Assembly: GCF_031755915.1 (NCBI RefSeq)
Contig: NC_083388.1
Location: forward strand, 17,423,001-17,487,000
Reading direction: 5' to 3'
DNA: 64,000 bases
Origin: Ziziphus jujuba
Taxonomy: Eukaryota > Streptophyta > Magnoliopsida > Rosales > Rhamnaceae
Shown here: in pieces, positions 12,009 to 24,191 of the stretch
Layout: each line of letters opens with the position of its first letter
Position numbering within the stretch: position 1 is the first letter of the stretch
The notes under the pieces: generated by a model
Told to the model about the DNA's origin: nothing
Database searches by the model: none
Seen by the model: the letters and a program-made list of their open reading frames with translations, nothing else
Position numbers and translations under genes: made by a program

Positions 12009-13077
12009 TGTCACGATCCTACATTTTATGCAGCGGAAATAAACCATGCCGCGCCAAGACTTTCTAGTCAAGGCCAGCCTTCTCACTATCCGAGTTTATC
12101 TATCGACCCATCTGATACCAATCGTACTCCCTTGAGGTTCACCGATGAGAAATACTCTTACAAGTCTCGCACGTAGGCGACCATGATTGCTTCCCTACAT
12201 TAAGACTATTAGCCTAAACGCTCGCCCCATCTATAGGTTTTCATAGTCATCAAAGCTCAAGCGGCCCAACAAGCTAGCCCGATGGCCTCACGCCCACTCA
12301 GTAGCCTGTAGCTCAACCTTGTGCCAAGATCTAGCTAACAACCCAACTCTCCATTCGGGCCTTGGTCCACGCACATCTTGAATAGCACATGACCCGGAGG
12401 CATGCACGCCAACATCATGCCAACATGCCACCCAAGGTAGCAACACAAGATCAGAAGCCCACATATGAATGTCACCCGATGGCACGATGTCATCCCGTTT
12501 GTGCCTACTTAGCTTCCGACCCTCTTGAGCGAGGCAGAACCTGAGCCCCCGCTCAATGGCACATTTGCCATAACTTTGTCACAAAGGCCTATGTGTGCCT
12601 TTAGCATAGCGGATAGGAAACGGCATAGCAAATGCTACACTCAGCCTATGGCACAAGAGTGATGCACAATACAAGCCCATAGCGCCTACCGGTACTATTC
12701 TCAGAACTCCCTATCCCTCGGAGACATAAAACCACTTTTGTGGCATGTTATACCCACCCCATGGCTTGCCGTCGTCCATGAGAGGCTCGCTTAGCCCAAG
12801 CTCAAAGCCGAAGCCGGGGGGCGTGGAGAGCCAGACACGGACCACCCCCCTAAAGAGCTTACTTAGCCATTTCCTTTCTGGCAGCAACAGATATCACTTT
12901 GTGTGAGGAATCATAGTGGGGTTTTCTCTAGCAAACCTTCATATTTTGGCCCGCCATTCGACATGCACCATCCTAATGACATTCTTAAGAGATTCTCATG
13001 GCCCGGGATCAAAGATCCAGACCTTCAAATATTTAAAAAAATGCCACTAGGCCATTCCATAGGTGCGGACCATCACA
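12009..13077 (-). repeat. LARD 3' LTR (1,069 bp)
   Basis: On the minus strand it runs from TGTGATGGTCCGCACC to GGATCGTGACA. It matches 15,830-16,897 along its whole length with scattered substitutions, mostly C/T and G/A. The polypurine tract lies just outside it at 13,078-13,092. Confidence 0.9.
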
Positions 13078-13092
13078 TTCTCCCCCACTTCA
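13078..13092 (-). promoter_or_regulatory. LARD polypurine tract
   Basis: Minus-strand TGAAGTGGGGGAGAA directly before the 3' LTR. This is the usual plus-strand primer form of plant LTR elements. It fixes the orientation as minus. Confidence 0.85.
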
Positions 13093-15815
13093 TTATGTCG
13101 ATGCCCTCATCGACGTGCCCACTGGCTATTCTCAAAACTCCCATACTCCATGCAACTCTTCGCCCACATAAGCTCTTCAAGCTAAAACTCAAGATCCTGC
13201 ATACTTTGTCCCTTTACCTCTGTAGAATCACCTCTATGATGACCTTCGTACGCCCACTCTTGGACTTGGCCAAGGACCTCTCGCATGCATTCACCCAAAC
13301 TCAAGCTTTCCTCAAAACCTGCGCCTCCATGTGCCTATATTAGTGCTTTTCCCCAGCACTTTCAGCTTCGTAAGAAGATAGTGTCACTCTTGGACTAGTT
13401 CTGCCTCTCACATACGTCGATGGCACCCTAGCCAAACTTCGTGTCCCCCTTGGACAAATGCTCTTTTCACTCGATGACACACCCACCAACTCCAATGTCC
13501 CTAACAGATTGATAGCTTCCCGAGCTCCAGTAAGGTCCTCGCATGGATCGAACTCTATCAAATAATCCGATGGTGACCTTGATCCTCTCTTCAAGTACAC
13601 CATCTCCTCTCAGGTGTTGCCCATATGTCAACTACCCCAACGGTATCCAAACTCAAGAGTTCCTCATGTTGTAGTTTTTCTCTCTCTTGAACTCCACTCC
13701 CATGTTTCATCGGCACCTCGTTGCTGTGGTGAGCTAAGTTACCTCCTTAGCCCTTGTTCCCACACTCAAATTTCCATCCCCACGATGGTGATATGCTAGC
13801 AGATCTAAAGCTAGCTCGCCTTCTCCAATCGCAAATTGATGCACAACATCCCTCAAGTGTGCATTCATTCTCGTGGCTTCTAATGCCAATTCCCTGCGCA
13901 AGTGGCATCCTCTATGCGACAAGTTGCCACATCTCAAATAAAAGTCTTCTCTTCTAAGACCCCTTTATTTCAGCTGTTGACACCCTAGCATCACCCTGAA
14001 CTAAGTCCCTTTCCTTAGTTCGTTGCCTCAATCTTGATCACTTTTGCATTTCCGCTCCTCCTTTGAGCCAGTTTTTCCCTCTAGCAAATTTGCAACTCCA
14101 CGCACCCAAGGTTCCTTCTTGAACCAAATCTTGCCCTCTGGCAATATACCACGCTCGAATTTGACCTTCTTGGTCGTGCAGGATATATTTGTTAGTCTCC
14201 GCCGAGACTTCCTTTCCAAGTCCTTTGGCTTTACATGCTCCCATGCATCTTTTGGCATCTTGCTCTATGAGATTTAGGGTTTTTATTGTTTCCACAAACG
14301 TCTAGTCCTTATTCATCTAACACTGGCTGTCAAATTTCGCAAGGTTGCTCGACCATGAGCTTATTTCGACTCCATTCCCTTCTAGCCAGGATTTGGCAGA
14401 TAGGGTCTCATCCCGCAGTCAATTTCCTTTGGCCAGACCTTCTCCTTAATGCATGTTGCTTAGCTTGACTTTAAGCTTACTCTTTGGCTTAAGCTTTCGA
14501 AACCATCACTCCTCTCGTGCCAAAGTGTGGGGTGTCAACGCAATGAACTTTCCCCCATTTATGCCTTCGACGCTGACTCAAGTGCTCGTCAGAATTCCAC
14601 CCAAGCAAGTGTTTACTCTCTCACCAAACTGGCTCACTTGTGGTTTCCTTATGAACCTGCACAAGAGTTTTGTGCCCTCGTAGCACTGACCACCATGCCC
14701 TCAAGGCTGTTGCTTTTATTGAAGTCCTTTGCCTCCACAACCGACATTTTATGCCCATATGCACTAATATTTCTGAAGCTACCCCAGCTCTGTAGTTTGT
14801 TTGTGCTTCCTCCTGAAACCCATGCCTCCGCGGCATTTCAACATGTGGCTTTCATGACCTTGTCATCATCATTGCTTGCTCTTTGCCTTTCTTGGCAGTC
14901 TTTTGGTTCTCTTGGCCTTATGTGCTATGTTGCCCACAATGGTACCTCCAAAGCACCCCATACTTTTAGCCCCTCGGGCCTAGATTTTGAGGTCTCACCC
15001 ACCTTCACGCCTTCATGGCATGCTCGCTTCTTGGCCCCATTGGCTTGGTCCACAATTTTGCCCGCAATTGTGTCTTTGTGGCATTGGCATTTTGGCCCTG
15101 TTGGCCTAATCTTCAATTCCCTCTTGTGCCTTCATGGCACCTAAACTTTGGCCCCTTCATGGCCTTGTAAAGGATGTCTCTCAGCTTCTTTGCCATCCTA
15201 GTGGCTTTTTCATTAGCCCTGACGGCCCCATATTCAATGATACTCAACGGGAGTTTCACTTAGAACATACCCCTGCACCCACTCGTCTTGACTTCTTATT
15301 CGCTTCAACAAGGTTGTCCTTTCTCTTAGACAAACGTGGCCTCTACCACTCAGTTGCACTGGCTTGTTCTTTCTTCCCCACTTTTTGTGACTGTGAAGAC
15401 TTGTGATCAAAATGGATCTATTTTTTATATTTTTTGCATATTCTTGATATCAATACCCCAAAGAGAAACCCATGGCTAGCAAGCCCTCGACTACCCAAGA
15501 GAACTGCACTACCTCCAAAAGAGGTGCGTCAACCGACCATGGTCTTCGAAAAGGAATGCACCTCTTGCGACTTATACTCCTTTAGAGAAACCTTGCATTA
15601 CCCATGACTTGTACTCCCATAAGAACATTATGCCTAGCACACTGACACTCGTTTGGTGAACATCCCCACATCATATTCAATTTGGGCATGTTGCCATAAC
15701 TACCCACGCACCATGTAAGAATGCCCCATTCACAGTAGCATCGGGGTTCTATGGATCCAGGCACCACTAACCAACATCATCCGTTCCTCGGTTCGCCTGT
15801 TGCAGGACAAATCGG
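13093..15815 (-). other. LARD internal region without retroviral genes
   Basis: GC-richer interior with no recognisable gag or pol. Short minus-strand frames are open (for example 13,734-13,937, 14,038-14,295, 14,621-14,836 and 14,925-15,116). They show no zinc knuckle, protease or RT motif, and the longer plus-strand frames are antisense. A repeated amino-acid flavour (Lys/Arg/Gly-rich, 'GxxCHEG') appears on the minus strand around 14,900-15,250, but no family was recognised. Confidence 0.6.
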
Positions 15816-15827
15816 GCTCTGATACCA
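15816..15827 (-). promoter_or_regulatory. LARD primer binding site (tRNA-iMet type)
   Basis: Minus-strand TGGTATCAGAGC two bases inside the 5' LTR end, complementary to the 3' end of plant initiator tRNA-Met. It is the standard PBS of many plant LTR elements. Confidence 0.9.
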
Positions 15828-15829
15828 AC

Positions 15830-16897
15830 TATCACGGTCCTATATTTTATGCAGCGAAAATAGACTATGCGGCGCCAAGACTTTCTAGTCAAGGCCAGTC
15901 TTCTCACTATTCGAGTTCATCTATCGACCCATCTGATACCAATCATATGCCCCTGAAGTTCACCGATGAGAACTACTCCCGCGAGTCTCGCACGTAGGCG
16001 ACCATGATTGTTTCCCTGCATCAAGGCTATTAGCCTAGACGCTCACCCCATCTATAGGTTTTCATAGTCATCAAGGCTCACGCCATCCAACAAGCTAGCC
16101 CGATGACCTCATGCCCACTTGGTAGCCTGCAGCTCGACCTTGTGCCAAGATCTAGCCAGCAACCTAGCTTTCCATTCGGGCCTTGGTCCACACGCATCCC
16201 GAATAGCACATGATCCAAAGGCATGCATGCCAACATCGTGCCAACATGCCACCCAAGGTAGCAACACAATATCAGAACCCCATATATGAATGTCACCCGA
16301 TGGCAAGGTGTCGCCCCTCCGTGCCTACTTAGCTTCCGACCATCTTAAGCGAGGCAGAACCCTAGCCCCCGCTCAATGGCACATTTGCCACAACCTTGTA
16401 ACAAAGGCCTACGTGTGTCTTTAGCATAGCGGATAGAAAACGGCATAACGAATGCTACACTTAGCCTCTGGCACAAGAGTAACGTGCAATACCGGCCCAT
16501 AGTGCCTATCTGTACTGTCCTCGGGGACTCCCTGTCCCTCGGAGACATAAGACCACCTTCGTGGCACGTTATGCCAGCCCCATGGCTTTTCGTCGCCCAT
16601 GAAAGGCTCGCTTAGCCCAAGCTCGAAGTCGAAGCTGGGGGTCGTGGAGAGCTAAATACGAACCACCCCCCTAAAGAGCTTATTTACTCATTTCCTTTCT
16701 GGTAGCAATAGATATCACTTTGTGCAAGGAATTATAATGGGGTTTTCTTTAGTAAACCTTCATATCTTGGCCCGTCATTCGACATGCACCATCTTAGTGA
16801 CATTCTTAAGAGATCCCATGGCCCGGGATCAAAGATCCCGACCTTTAAATATTTACGAAAATGCCACTAGGTCATTCCAAAGGTGCGGACTATCACA
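15830..16897 (-). repeat. LARD 5' LTR (1,068 bp)
   Basis: Direct copy of 12,009-13,077. On the minus strand it starts TGTGATAGTCCGCACC and ends GGACCGTGATA, next to the PBS. The last bases (TGATA rather than TGACA) carry a substitution. Confidence 0.9.
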
Positions 16898-17523
16898 CAA
16901 AGCATGAATACTGTGAGGAGGTGATGGAGTAGGAAGTGAAGAGTGTAGTGATGGGATATAAGAGAGGGGCTTCCAAATAGATGAAGTGCTTTTTCTGTAG
17001 GGACCTGGACAATGTCGTAACATGAATGGCCAGGTGACATAGGTAATGCAGAGAAGGAGGAGAGAGAGTGGGATGCACGTGTGGGAAGGAGACAATTACG
17101 TGAAAGAGAGTTGGTAGCTGAATGCTTTTGTGTAACACCCCGTCCCGAACCATGTCGGAATTTTTGCACGTTGACCGAGGTTGACCGTTGACCGAAGGGG
17201 TCAAAAGTTGACTTTTTGACTCGGTTGATATTATACTGCACCATACGGAGGCGGCGAACCAATGTGGTCCATGTAGAGCTAGCACCATAATCATGTTGCC
17301 TACGAGTTCAGGGGATTGGACGGCCAATATAGGCAACCACCCTGGTTTGTATTGGTAGCAGAGTGTCGGCGACAGTTGGAATCATGGATTACATAGCGTG
17401 TAGAAGGTATCGTACGTACCTCCATTACAAGCGTGCATATTTGTTTTATGTTATGGTTTTTCCAAAAGCGACTTCAGCGACGTAAGAAATTTCGAGGACG
17501 AAATTTTTGTAAGGGGGGAAGGT

Positions 17524-20500
17524 TGTAACACCCCGTCCCGAACCATGTCGGAATTTTTGCACGTTGACCGTTGACCGAAGGGGTCAAAAGTTGACTTTTT
17601 GACTCGGTTGGAATTCTAGGTTGACTGAGGTACCGTTACGAAGTACACATTGGCACGAGTTCGTAGACTGGTAGCACGTTGAAAACGGAGCTACGGTTTG
17701 AAAGTTATGAGCAAAACAAGTTGAGGTCCAAACTGTCCAAGGGGTGCCGGAGTTGACTTTTTATTCATGCAAGGTTGAGCGTTGACTCATACATGGTTGT
17801 GAAGTGCTCATCGATACGAGTCCGTAGACTAGCGGCACGTCCGATTTGGACATGTGGTTTGAAAGTTATGGACCTGTAAAGTTTTTCAAATACTGTATTA
17901 TTTTAATATTATTTTTACACGTATAACGATGTGCCACGTGTGACTCAATGAAAGTGGCCATGTGTCACCATGGTGAAATGCCACATGTCAACCATGTAAA
18001 AAATTAAATTATTTTATTATTTTTGAATAATAATATTATTATTAATATTATTTAATTATTTCTTTCTTTATTTCTTTTTCTTTTCCTTTTTCTTTTCTTT
18101 TTCTTTTTCTTTTTCTTTTCTTTTCCCCACGTGGGAAAACACCAATTCTTTCTTTTTCTTTTTCTTTTTCTTTTTTTTCTTTTTTCCTTTCTTCTTCCCC
18201 GAACCCCAAACACACACACACACGCAGTTTTCTTTCTCTCCCGTCCGTCCCTCTCTCTCTTCTGTGTTTTCAAATTCCGGCCACCTACACAGTACACGCG
18301 CCGGCCAGTGACGTGCGGAAGGAGGAGGCGAGCTCGACCGCCAAGTTTCACGGCCAGCCGCCGCCGGACGCGCGCCGATCGGGCAGGAGAAGCCTCCGGC
18401 CGCCGGATTTTCTCTCTCCTCTTTTCTTGTGTTTTCCGGCCAGCCCACTCCCAATTGAGCCTCCTATCCCCCTATTTTGGGTCCTCTGAATCCAAAAATG
18501 GCCTTCAATCCCAAAAATTCGAAGCGCTTTGCGAGATATGGAGAAGTGAACACCGGCCGAACCTTTCCGGCCAAATTCCGGCCACCTCCGGTGGAATTGG
18601 GGTCGACGGAGACCGGATTGGTGATCCTCGTCCCACAAGCTTCGATTTGGTATATCATTCGCCTATTTTGGTTAAAGTTTGCGTTTTACCCCCCGGGTAC
18701 CAGGTATTATTTACCCGATTAAAATATTAATTTATTTGACTGTCTGTGAATTTTGTTCTAGGAGCACCGGTGAGTCGTAGAATTGATCCCGTGGTGGATC
18801 ATGGGTTAATTGCGTGCTCCAGGTGAGTGACCCACCTTTAAAAATATTTTTGGGGTAATTAATTGTATTTATGTGGTATTAATTTGATATCTGTAATTTG
18901 TGCTCATGTGGTGTATTTTAAATATAATCGGGAAAAATATTATGTTATATATATATTTACCCATTGGTGTTAAATGAAATTTTGGGTCATTAGAAATTCC
19001 CGATTATTATTTCATTATGATTAAATGGTAATTATTACACATGAGCAAGTATTTTCAATAATTAATTGCGTCTGGATTTTATATCATTTTTGGGCAATTA
19101 ATTATATTTAATTGGTATTTAAATTGATGTTTAAATTATGCTCATGTGGTGTGATTTAATTATGGTCTTATTGTTGTTTAATTTATTATGCATGAGCAAA
19201 GTGAATTTTGATGGTATTTGTACGTGGTTTTAAATTTGATTTTCCGGGCATAATTGGGTTAAATATTTTACGAAAATATTTGGTTATATTTTATAAATTA
19301 TGCCCGCGGTATTTTTATGGTTGCATCTCGTATTTCGAGGAAAATTGTGGTTTGTTGATTATCGCTGTTTCGTACCGGGTTGTTGAATAAAAATATGTGG
19401 GATGGTGTTTTGTGAAAATTTGATATACTTCCCACGGTGGTTTTTGGAAAAACGGTACGGTTGGTTATTATTGTTTATTTTTGGACGCACTCATACAGTA
19501 TTGGTGTTCTGGTGTATGGTGTATGGATACGTGGTTTAGCACGCGGTTATTATGTGGTTTAGCGTGCGGTTATTACTTCACCCGTGAGTTGCCATTGGAC
19601 CGTGGGCAGGCAAGGTTATTGTTGTGCACAGCCGCCCCCCTCCTTGGCCGGGTGATGGTTTTTAGCAGTCGGTACTGTCGGGACGCCGAAGTGACCGCTG
19701 CAGGTTTCTCTCTTTAACCTCCCGCCAGTCGGTGCTCGGGACGCTGGGTATCGGAGGGCATCACCGGTATATGGTGTGGTGCGTCAGGTGTAATTGTCGG
19801 TGTAAATTGCAATTAAAGTTTAAAACCCCAAAGGTGTTCAAAAAAAATTATTTATTATAATTTGTTGCAGTTATTTATATTTGGGGTATTTATGTATTTA
19901 TGTATTTATGTATTTATGTATTTATGTATTTATTTATTTATTTATTTATTTATTTATTTGTTTATTTGTTGTTTATTAAATTATTTGGTTTCTTGGTTTT
20001 TGGGAAGTACGTACAAGGGTTTTGTGAAAATGTTTTAAAAGGGGAACTTTTCCAACTGAGAGAATTGTAAGGGTTTTGAGAGAAATTATTATTTTCCAAT
20101 TAATTATTATCTATCTACTGTATTACTGTGATATTATATTGTATAGTAGATAGGGTCACTCACTGAGATGATTAGCATCTCACACTCTTAAATTCCGTTC
20201 CCCTAGGTCCAGGTTGGAGACGTTGATTGTCCGGGGCGAGCCCAATGTCTCAGTTCGTTTGCCGAAGGTTCAAGAAGTTTTTCTTCCCTTTTTCCTCTCT
20301 ATCTTGTATTGTTTCCGTATCTGTCATTTTATAAATTCCGCATGTTTCTGTATAACGCTCTGTATACTGTATTGGACGTGTTGTTTTTATTTATGCACTG
20401 GGTTGCTGCTGTTGTTTTATTTTTGAAGTGCTGCAATTTGTGGAATCAATTTGTAGTTTGTGGGAGGAATAAGGGGATATTTTTGAAGTGTGTTTTCAGT

Positions 20501-20633
20501 GCAGGTAAATTTGTGGTAAGTAAATCCCTTAGGGGAGGCTCTGCCGGATTTTCCGTTGGAAGGTTCGGTAGGGTTTCCCTGGGATCAGGGCTGTCTAGGG
20601 TTCCGGGGAAGGAATTCTGGACGGGTCCTGACA
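17524..20633 (+). repeat. Tekay-like 3' LTR, 3,110 bp
   Basis: Complete LTR. It holds a pyrimidine-rich stretch (18,055-18,250), a GC-rich island around 18,290-18,640 that contrasts with the AT-rich remainder, and a (TATTTATG)n/(TATT)n tandem tract at 19,886-19,970. The GC-rich island after the CT-rich tract is a plausible promoter and leader region of the element, by inference only. A long open frame at 18,131-18,730 is low-complexity and not considered coding. Confidence 0.85.
19886..19970 (+). repeat. TATTTATG / TATT tandem tract
   Basis: About five TATTTATG units followed by TTTA tetranucleotide units inside the Tekay-like LTR. A simple slippage-prone repeat. Confidence 0.9.
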
Positions 20634-21247
20634 TTTTGAGCCGAACATAGTTGACAACAGCACCCTTTATAATTTCCAGAGTTTCCTGATAACCTATTTG
20701 ACCCCTGTGCAGTAGAACTTGAAGAAGGAAAGAAGGACTAACAGTTGGTATTGGTGGTTTCAGTGAGTTTAAGAAGAGCCTAAGTTGCTACATTTATGAC
20801 AATAAGAGTCTTATTGACAAAGGAAGCATCATTGCTAATTTAAAGTTCTAACAAAGATGAATGAGTAAAAGAGAGAGCCATTTAGGAGAGGAGAAGAAAA
20901 TTAAAAAATAAATAAAAAATAAAAAAATAAAAACCTCATTTGAGTTTCATGGGCATTGATACCATGTAAGAGAGCAACATGCCTTTAAAAGAAAGCTTAG
21001 TTTTATTATTATGAAACAGCAAAACATATATACAGAGTGTACAACAATTAAACCAAAAAGAATAATTACACAATAACTAATAGATATACATATATATGGG
21101 ATATCACATACAGGAGCACAGAAGAGATTGATATAATATACCTACATTATCCTTTCAGAGTCCCCATAAATTCTCACCTCCTTTCAAACTGAAAAGGTGG
21201 CTTGATAGGTTCAAAAATCCCTTTCTTTCTTTTTTTTTTCTTTTTTT

Positions 21248-21269
21248 GGGGGGGGGGGGGGGGGGGGGC
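21248..21269 (+). repeat. 22-base G homopolymer
   Basis: Uninterrupted run of about 22 G's preceded by T-rich sequence and followed by cggg. Such a run can form a G-quadruplex and is also prone to sequencing error. It lies in the presumed LTR of the minus-strand Copia and creates a spurious proline-run frame on the minus strand. Confidence 0.85.
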
Positions 21270-22299
21270 GGGTAATAAGGTTTAGAAATCCTTTGAGATA
21301 GCAAGTTTAAAGCTAATCGCATTTTCTTGTGGAATGTAAAATGTAGTACCCATCTGCTATTGACAAAGCCTTGCTGTCCAGTCTTCTCAGTACTCTTTCG
21401 GGGTAACCTAAAGGCTCCAGCCAAGACAATAGAAGTCTCTATCTCACTGTTTAAATCGATAAAAATAATAAAATGTATAAAAAGAAAGCCGCATGGAAGT
21501 TGCCTAGAGACATACGGATAAGAGTTACACGTAAAGAATTACCCACATAGGTTCTTCTAGATAGTTTTTGAAGTTTTTAGAGTGTTGGGCTGAGAATTCT
21601 AGTGTTCTTGTATTGGGCTTTGATTATTATTATTGGTATTCTTGTTTGGCCTAGCAAGTAGTGGAGTTTGAGTTATCCTCCCAACCCCACACAAATAATT
21701 TCATAATGTTAATTGCTAAGACAATAAGTATATTACAAGAACATAAATCTTACTAAGTCGCCCAATAAACAATTAAAGAAAAAGAATCTCCCAAGTATAT
21801 ATATCTAGGTGTGGCCACATGCAATGCACATGGTTTAATCTAAACTTTGGATATCTAATAGTTCACATTTTGTTTGAAATATTTCTAATTAAAATGATTT
21901 TATGATTATTATAACACAATAATTTGAAAAGCGTCTATTTACTAATTATCTTTTCAATTTTATATTAATAGAAAAAAGAAGAAATTTGTTTGAATAGAAT
22001 AATTATATAAAGCATTTCATGAAAAGTGATTTATTTTTTGTAGAAAATAGAATATTCTTTTACTAAGCAAAAAATTAAATGAACAGTGAAAACACAAAGT
22101 ACTTGCATTATAAATGATGATATCTTACCACCATTGATACTTTTCTAAGATAATTGCAAGATTTAATAGAAAAGTATGTAATATCTAAACTATTTTCTAT
22201 TACATCTTGCATTTTACAAAATATTAATGTTAGTGCTACTATTGTAGGATATTGAAAATAAAGTATGTTGTAATAGTATACAAAATGTTACTATTGTCT

Positions 22300-22610
22300 A
22301 TCATTCCAATATTGACGAAAAGAAAATTTCATGATGGCTAATTAAGCATTCTTTGTTTGTCTTTATGCTGAGCAAACTTTCTCTCACTACTCTCAGGTAA
22401 TGCAATGAGAAACAGTCTTTTTCTTTTTTTCTTGGGCATTGAGTTCTTTCCTGCATAGCATCTCTCCAGCAAGAATGATTGAAGGCTTCAGCAAATGATT
22501 CAGGTTCATGAGAAGATTGAACTGACATGAGGTAAGCTCGATGTTTTGGGGAAAACGATTCATAAGATAAGACAAAAATCCTTCAACAGGATAAGAAACT
22601 TGAGTCATAT
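22300..22610 (-). pseudogene. Second Copia RVT_2 N-terminal remnant (minus strand)
   Basis: Minus-strand pieces in shifting frames: YPVEGFLSYLMNRF, VQSSHEPESFAEAFNHSCWR followed by DAMQ, then an ELNA(L)EK-like stretch. This matches the linker and start of the Copia reverse transcriptase domain (SHEP.SFAEA....W..AM..EL.AL). At least two frameshifts. No LTR is linked. It differs in sequence from the fragment at 11,840-12,003, so it belongs to another Copia lineage. Confidence 0.7.
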
Positions 22611-22619
22611 AGTAAAAAA

Positions 22620-24120
22620 GATAAAATAAAAAATAAAAAAAATATTAATATTTGTTATATTTCTATTAACTTAACTAAGCCATTGATTTCTCTTTCTTTT
22701 ATATTTTATTTGTTATATTATATTTTTTTTTATAGTATGATTTTTCAAGTAACTTGCTAAATAAAAATTTTGATTTGTTTTATTTTTTATTTCTTATTGG
22801 AGTTGGGGAATTTGATCTTCAAAAAACAATGTGTGAGGAGAGCTACTTGATTGTCCTCATAGACAGCAATGTTACACTTCAATACTCAAATATGGTAAAT
22901 ATTAAACCCAAAATGTGGTCAAAATGTAATAGTTCAGTGATATTTTCTAATTTGTATGGCTATAAGTGTTGTTTGAGATAACACTTTACCGAATTAAGAA
23001 TTACCGTTTAAGAAAACAATAATTTTATTATTGATTTTTTTTATAAAAATCCTTAAAATTTATTTAGAATAAAATGATATATAATAATTAAATGTGGAAA
23101 TATAAATCTATGGCTTTATTATCCAACTCTTACTGATATTACTCCCTTTGTTTTTATTTTTTTTTATTCTTTTTATTTATTTCTATTTTTTTGCACTACT
23201 AATAATACTCCTATTATATGGTACTCCTTTCACCCAAATCATAAATGGATATTTAAACCTGATTTTGTATTAATGTTGAAATAATGTCTAACTCTTACGT
23301 ATGACTATTATAATATTATGTGCATATCCACTACATTTTACCACAACTATTTGCTTTTTATCATTTTAGCACCACTATTTATATTAAAGTAATGATTTAA
23401 ACATCTTTTGATGAATTAGTGTTGAATTGAGTGAAACTCAAAAACTTACTAAGTTATTAAAGTTCAAATTCCTTTCCATATATCAAAAAGTGAAAATTAC
23501 ACACTTCCTTTTTATTTTGACAAAATTAGACAAAGTTCAAAATACACAATAGTATCATCTTACTTGTAATTATATTTAATATTGTAAATAAAATAAATGA
23601 CATAGGCATTATTAACCAGAATTAAACAAATTTAATAGTAAAAGTAAACATTGAAATCAAGCTAAAGCGATACAAGTTATTCTTTAACAATAGAGAAGGA
23701 TGGAAAAAGTGGTAATATGTTAAGATTTAAAAAGTACACTTTCAATTTGCCTTAAATATTTATTAATTTTCATGCTTACAAGACATAATAACTATTATGG
23801 CTAATAAATACATATCAACCAATTACCAGTGCTACGTTACTGTCTATTTTCCTGTAAAAATTAAAAACCTTAAAAATTAATTAACGGGTAACATAATCCA
23901 TAATATATGCAAAAAAGCTTTATAATTATTTATTAAAAAAGATAAAGATTGTAATCAAGAAACGACGTTTCCTAGAACAAATTCTTTAATTATTTAATTA
24001 ACCTACATAGGCAGTAGGAAGTAGATATTTTTTATATTTAATTAATCTTTTTTTGGGTTCTAATTAATTAAAAATCCTACCAATTTTTTATTTTATTTTA
24101 TTTTTATAGATGGAATATTA
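22620..24120. other. Intergenic AT-rich sequence, nothing recognised
   Basis: About 1.5 kb of AT-rich DNA with poly-T tracts. No coding homology, transposon terminus or RNA gene was seen. Confidence 0.6.
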
Positions 24121-24191
24121 AAATGATAAGTTGAACCACGCGCTAGAAAATAAAAAACATGGAATTACGAAGGGAAAAGCTTCCGTGGACA

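Larger units (their letters stand above)
12009..16897 (-). mobile_element. LARD-type non-autonomous LTR retrotransposon
   Basis: Minus-strand element bounded by 5-base target duplications CAAAG (12,004-12,008 and 16,898-16,902). Two direct LTR copies (12,009-13,077 and 15,830-16,897) flank a 2.75-kb interior. On the minus strand the primer site TGGTATCAGAGC (15,816-15,827) follows the 5' LTR, and a polypurine tract precedes the 3' LTR. No gag, protease, RT or integrase can be read in either strand of the interior, which is roughly 50% G+C and much richer than its surroundings. This layout fits a large retrotransposon derivative moved by a Gypsy partner. LTR differences, mostly transitions, suggest moderate age. 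Confidence 0.9.
17131..20633 (+). mobile_element. Tekay/Del-like Gypsy element with large internal deletion
   Basis: Bounded by target duplications TTTTG (17,126-17,130 and 20,634-20,638). It consists of the first 97 bases of a 5' LTR (17,131-17,227), about 295 bases from the 3' end of the internal region including the gag-pol tail context 'cgaggacgaaat', a polypurine tract (17,511-17,522) and a complete 3' LTR of 3,110 bp (17,524-20,633). LTR ends are TGTAACACCCCG and CCTGACA. Long LTRs beginning TGTAACACCCCG are typical of Tekay-clade chromoviruses. All coding sequence is gone. The deletion joins LTR to interior at 17,227/17,228 without an obvious repeat. Confidence 0.88.
11840..20985 (-). 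mobile_element. Decayed minus-strand Copia element, host of two later insertions
   Basis: Three minus-strand pieces read as one old Copia element once two insertions are removed. Piece 1 (20,639-20,985) has an LTR end CTCTTACA, a primer site TGGTATCAATGCCC (20,951-20,964) and gag remnants ending in the first half of a C-X2-C zinc knuckle. Piece 2 (16,903-17,125) carries on with the His of that knuckle and then, after a deletion, the Ser/Pro-rich linker before reverse transcriptase. Piece 3 (11,840-12,003) has the linker end and the start of RVT_2 (KWRQAMLAKYNALI). Protease, integrase and most of RT are missing or displaced. The 5' LTR probably occupies 20,965 to about 21,700, but its outer end was not fixed. 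Confidence 0.65.

Noticed and set aside
12903..13343. 146-codon plus-strand open frame
   Set aside because: Crosses the LTR/interior border of the minus-strand LARD, so it cannot be a host gene.
14527..15144. 205-codon plus-strand open frame
   Set aside because: Antisense to the minus-strand LARD interior; no homology, and its openness follows from base composition.
15816..15827. tggtatcagagc-type motifs (here, 37,785 and 20,951) as possible tRNA pieces
   Set aside because: They sit next to LTR ends and are primer binding sites; no cloverleaf surrounds them.
18131..18730. 199-codon plus-strand open frame
   Set aside because: Lies inside the Tekay-like LTR; its first part is a pyrimidine-rich low-complexity tract and no domain is visible. 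Overlapping minus-strand Lys/Glu frames have the same cause.
19886..19970. Possible CRISPR-like array
   Set aside because: Simple tandem repeat without spacers, in a plant retrotransposon LTR.
21155..21424. 89-codon minus-strand open frame
   Set aside because: Contains a proline run from the poly-G tract and lies in a decayed LTR; no family recognised.
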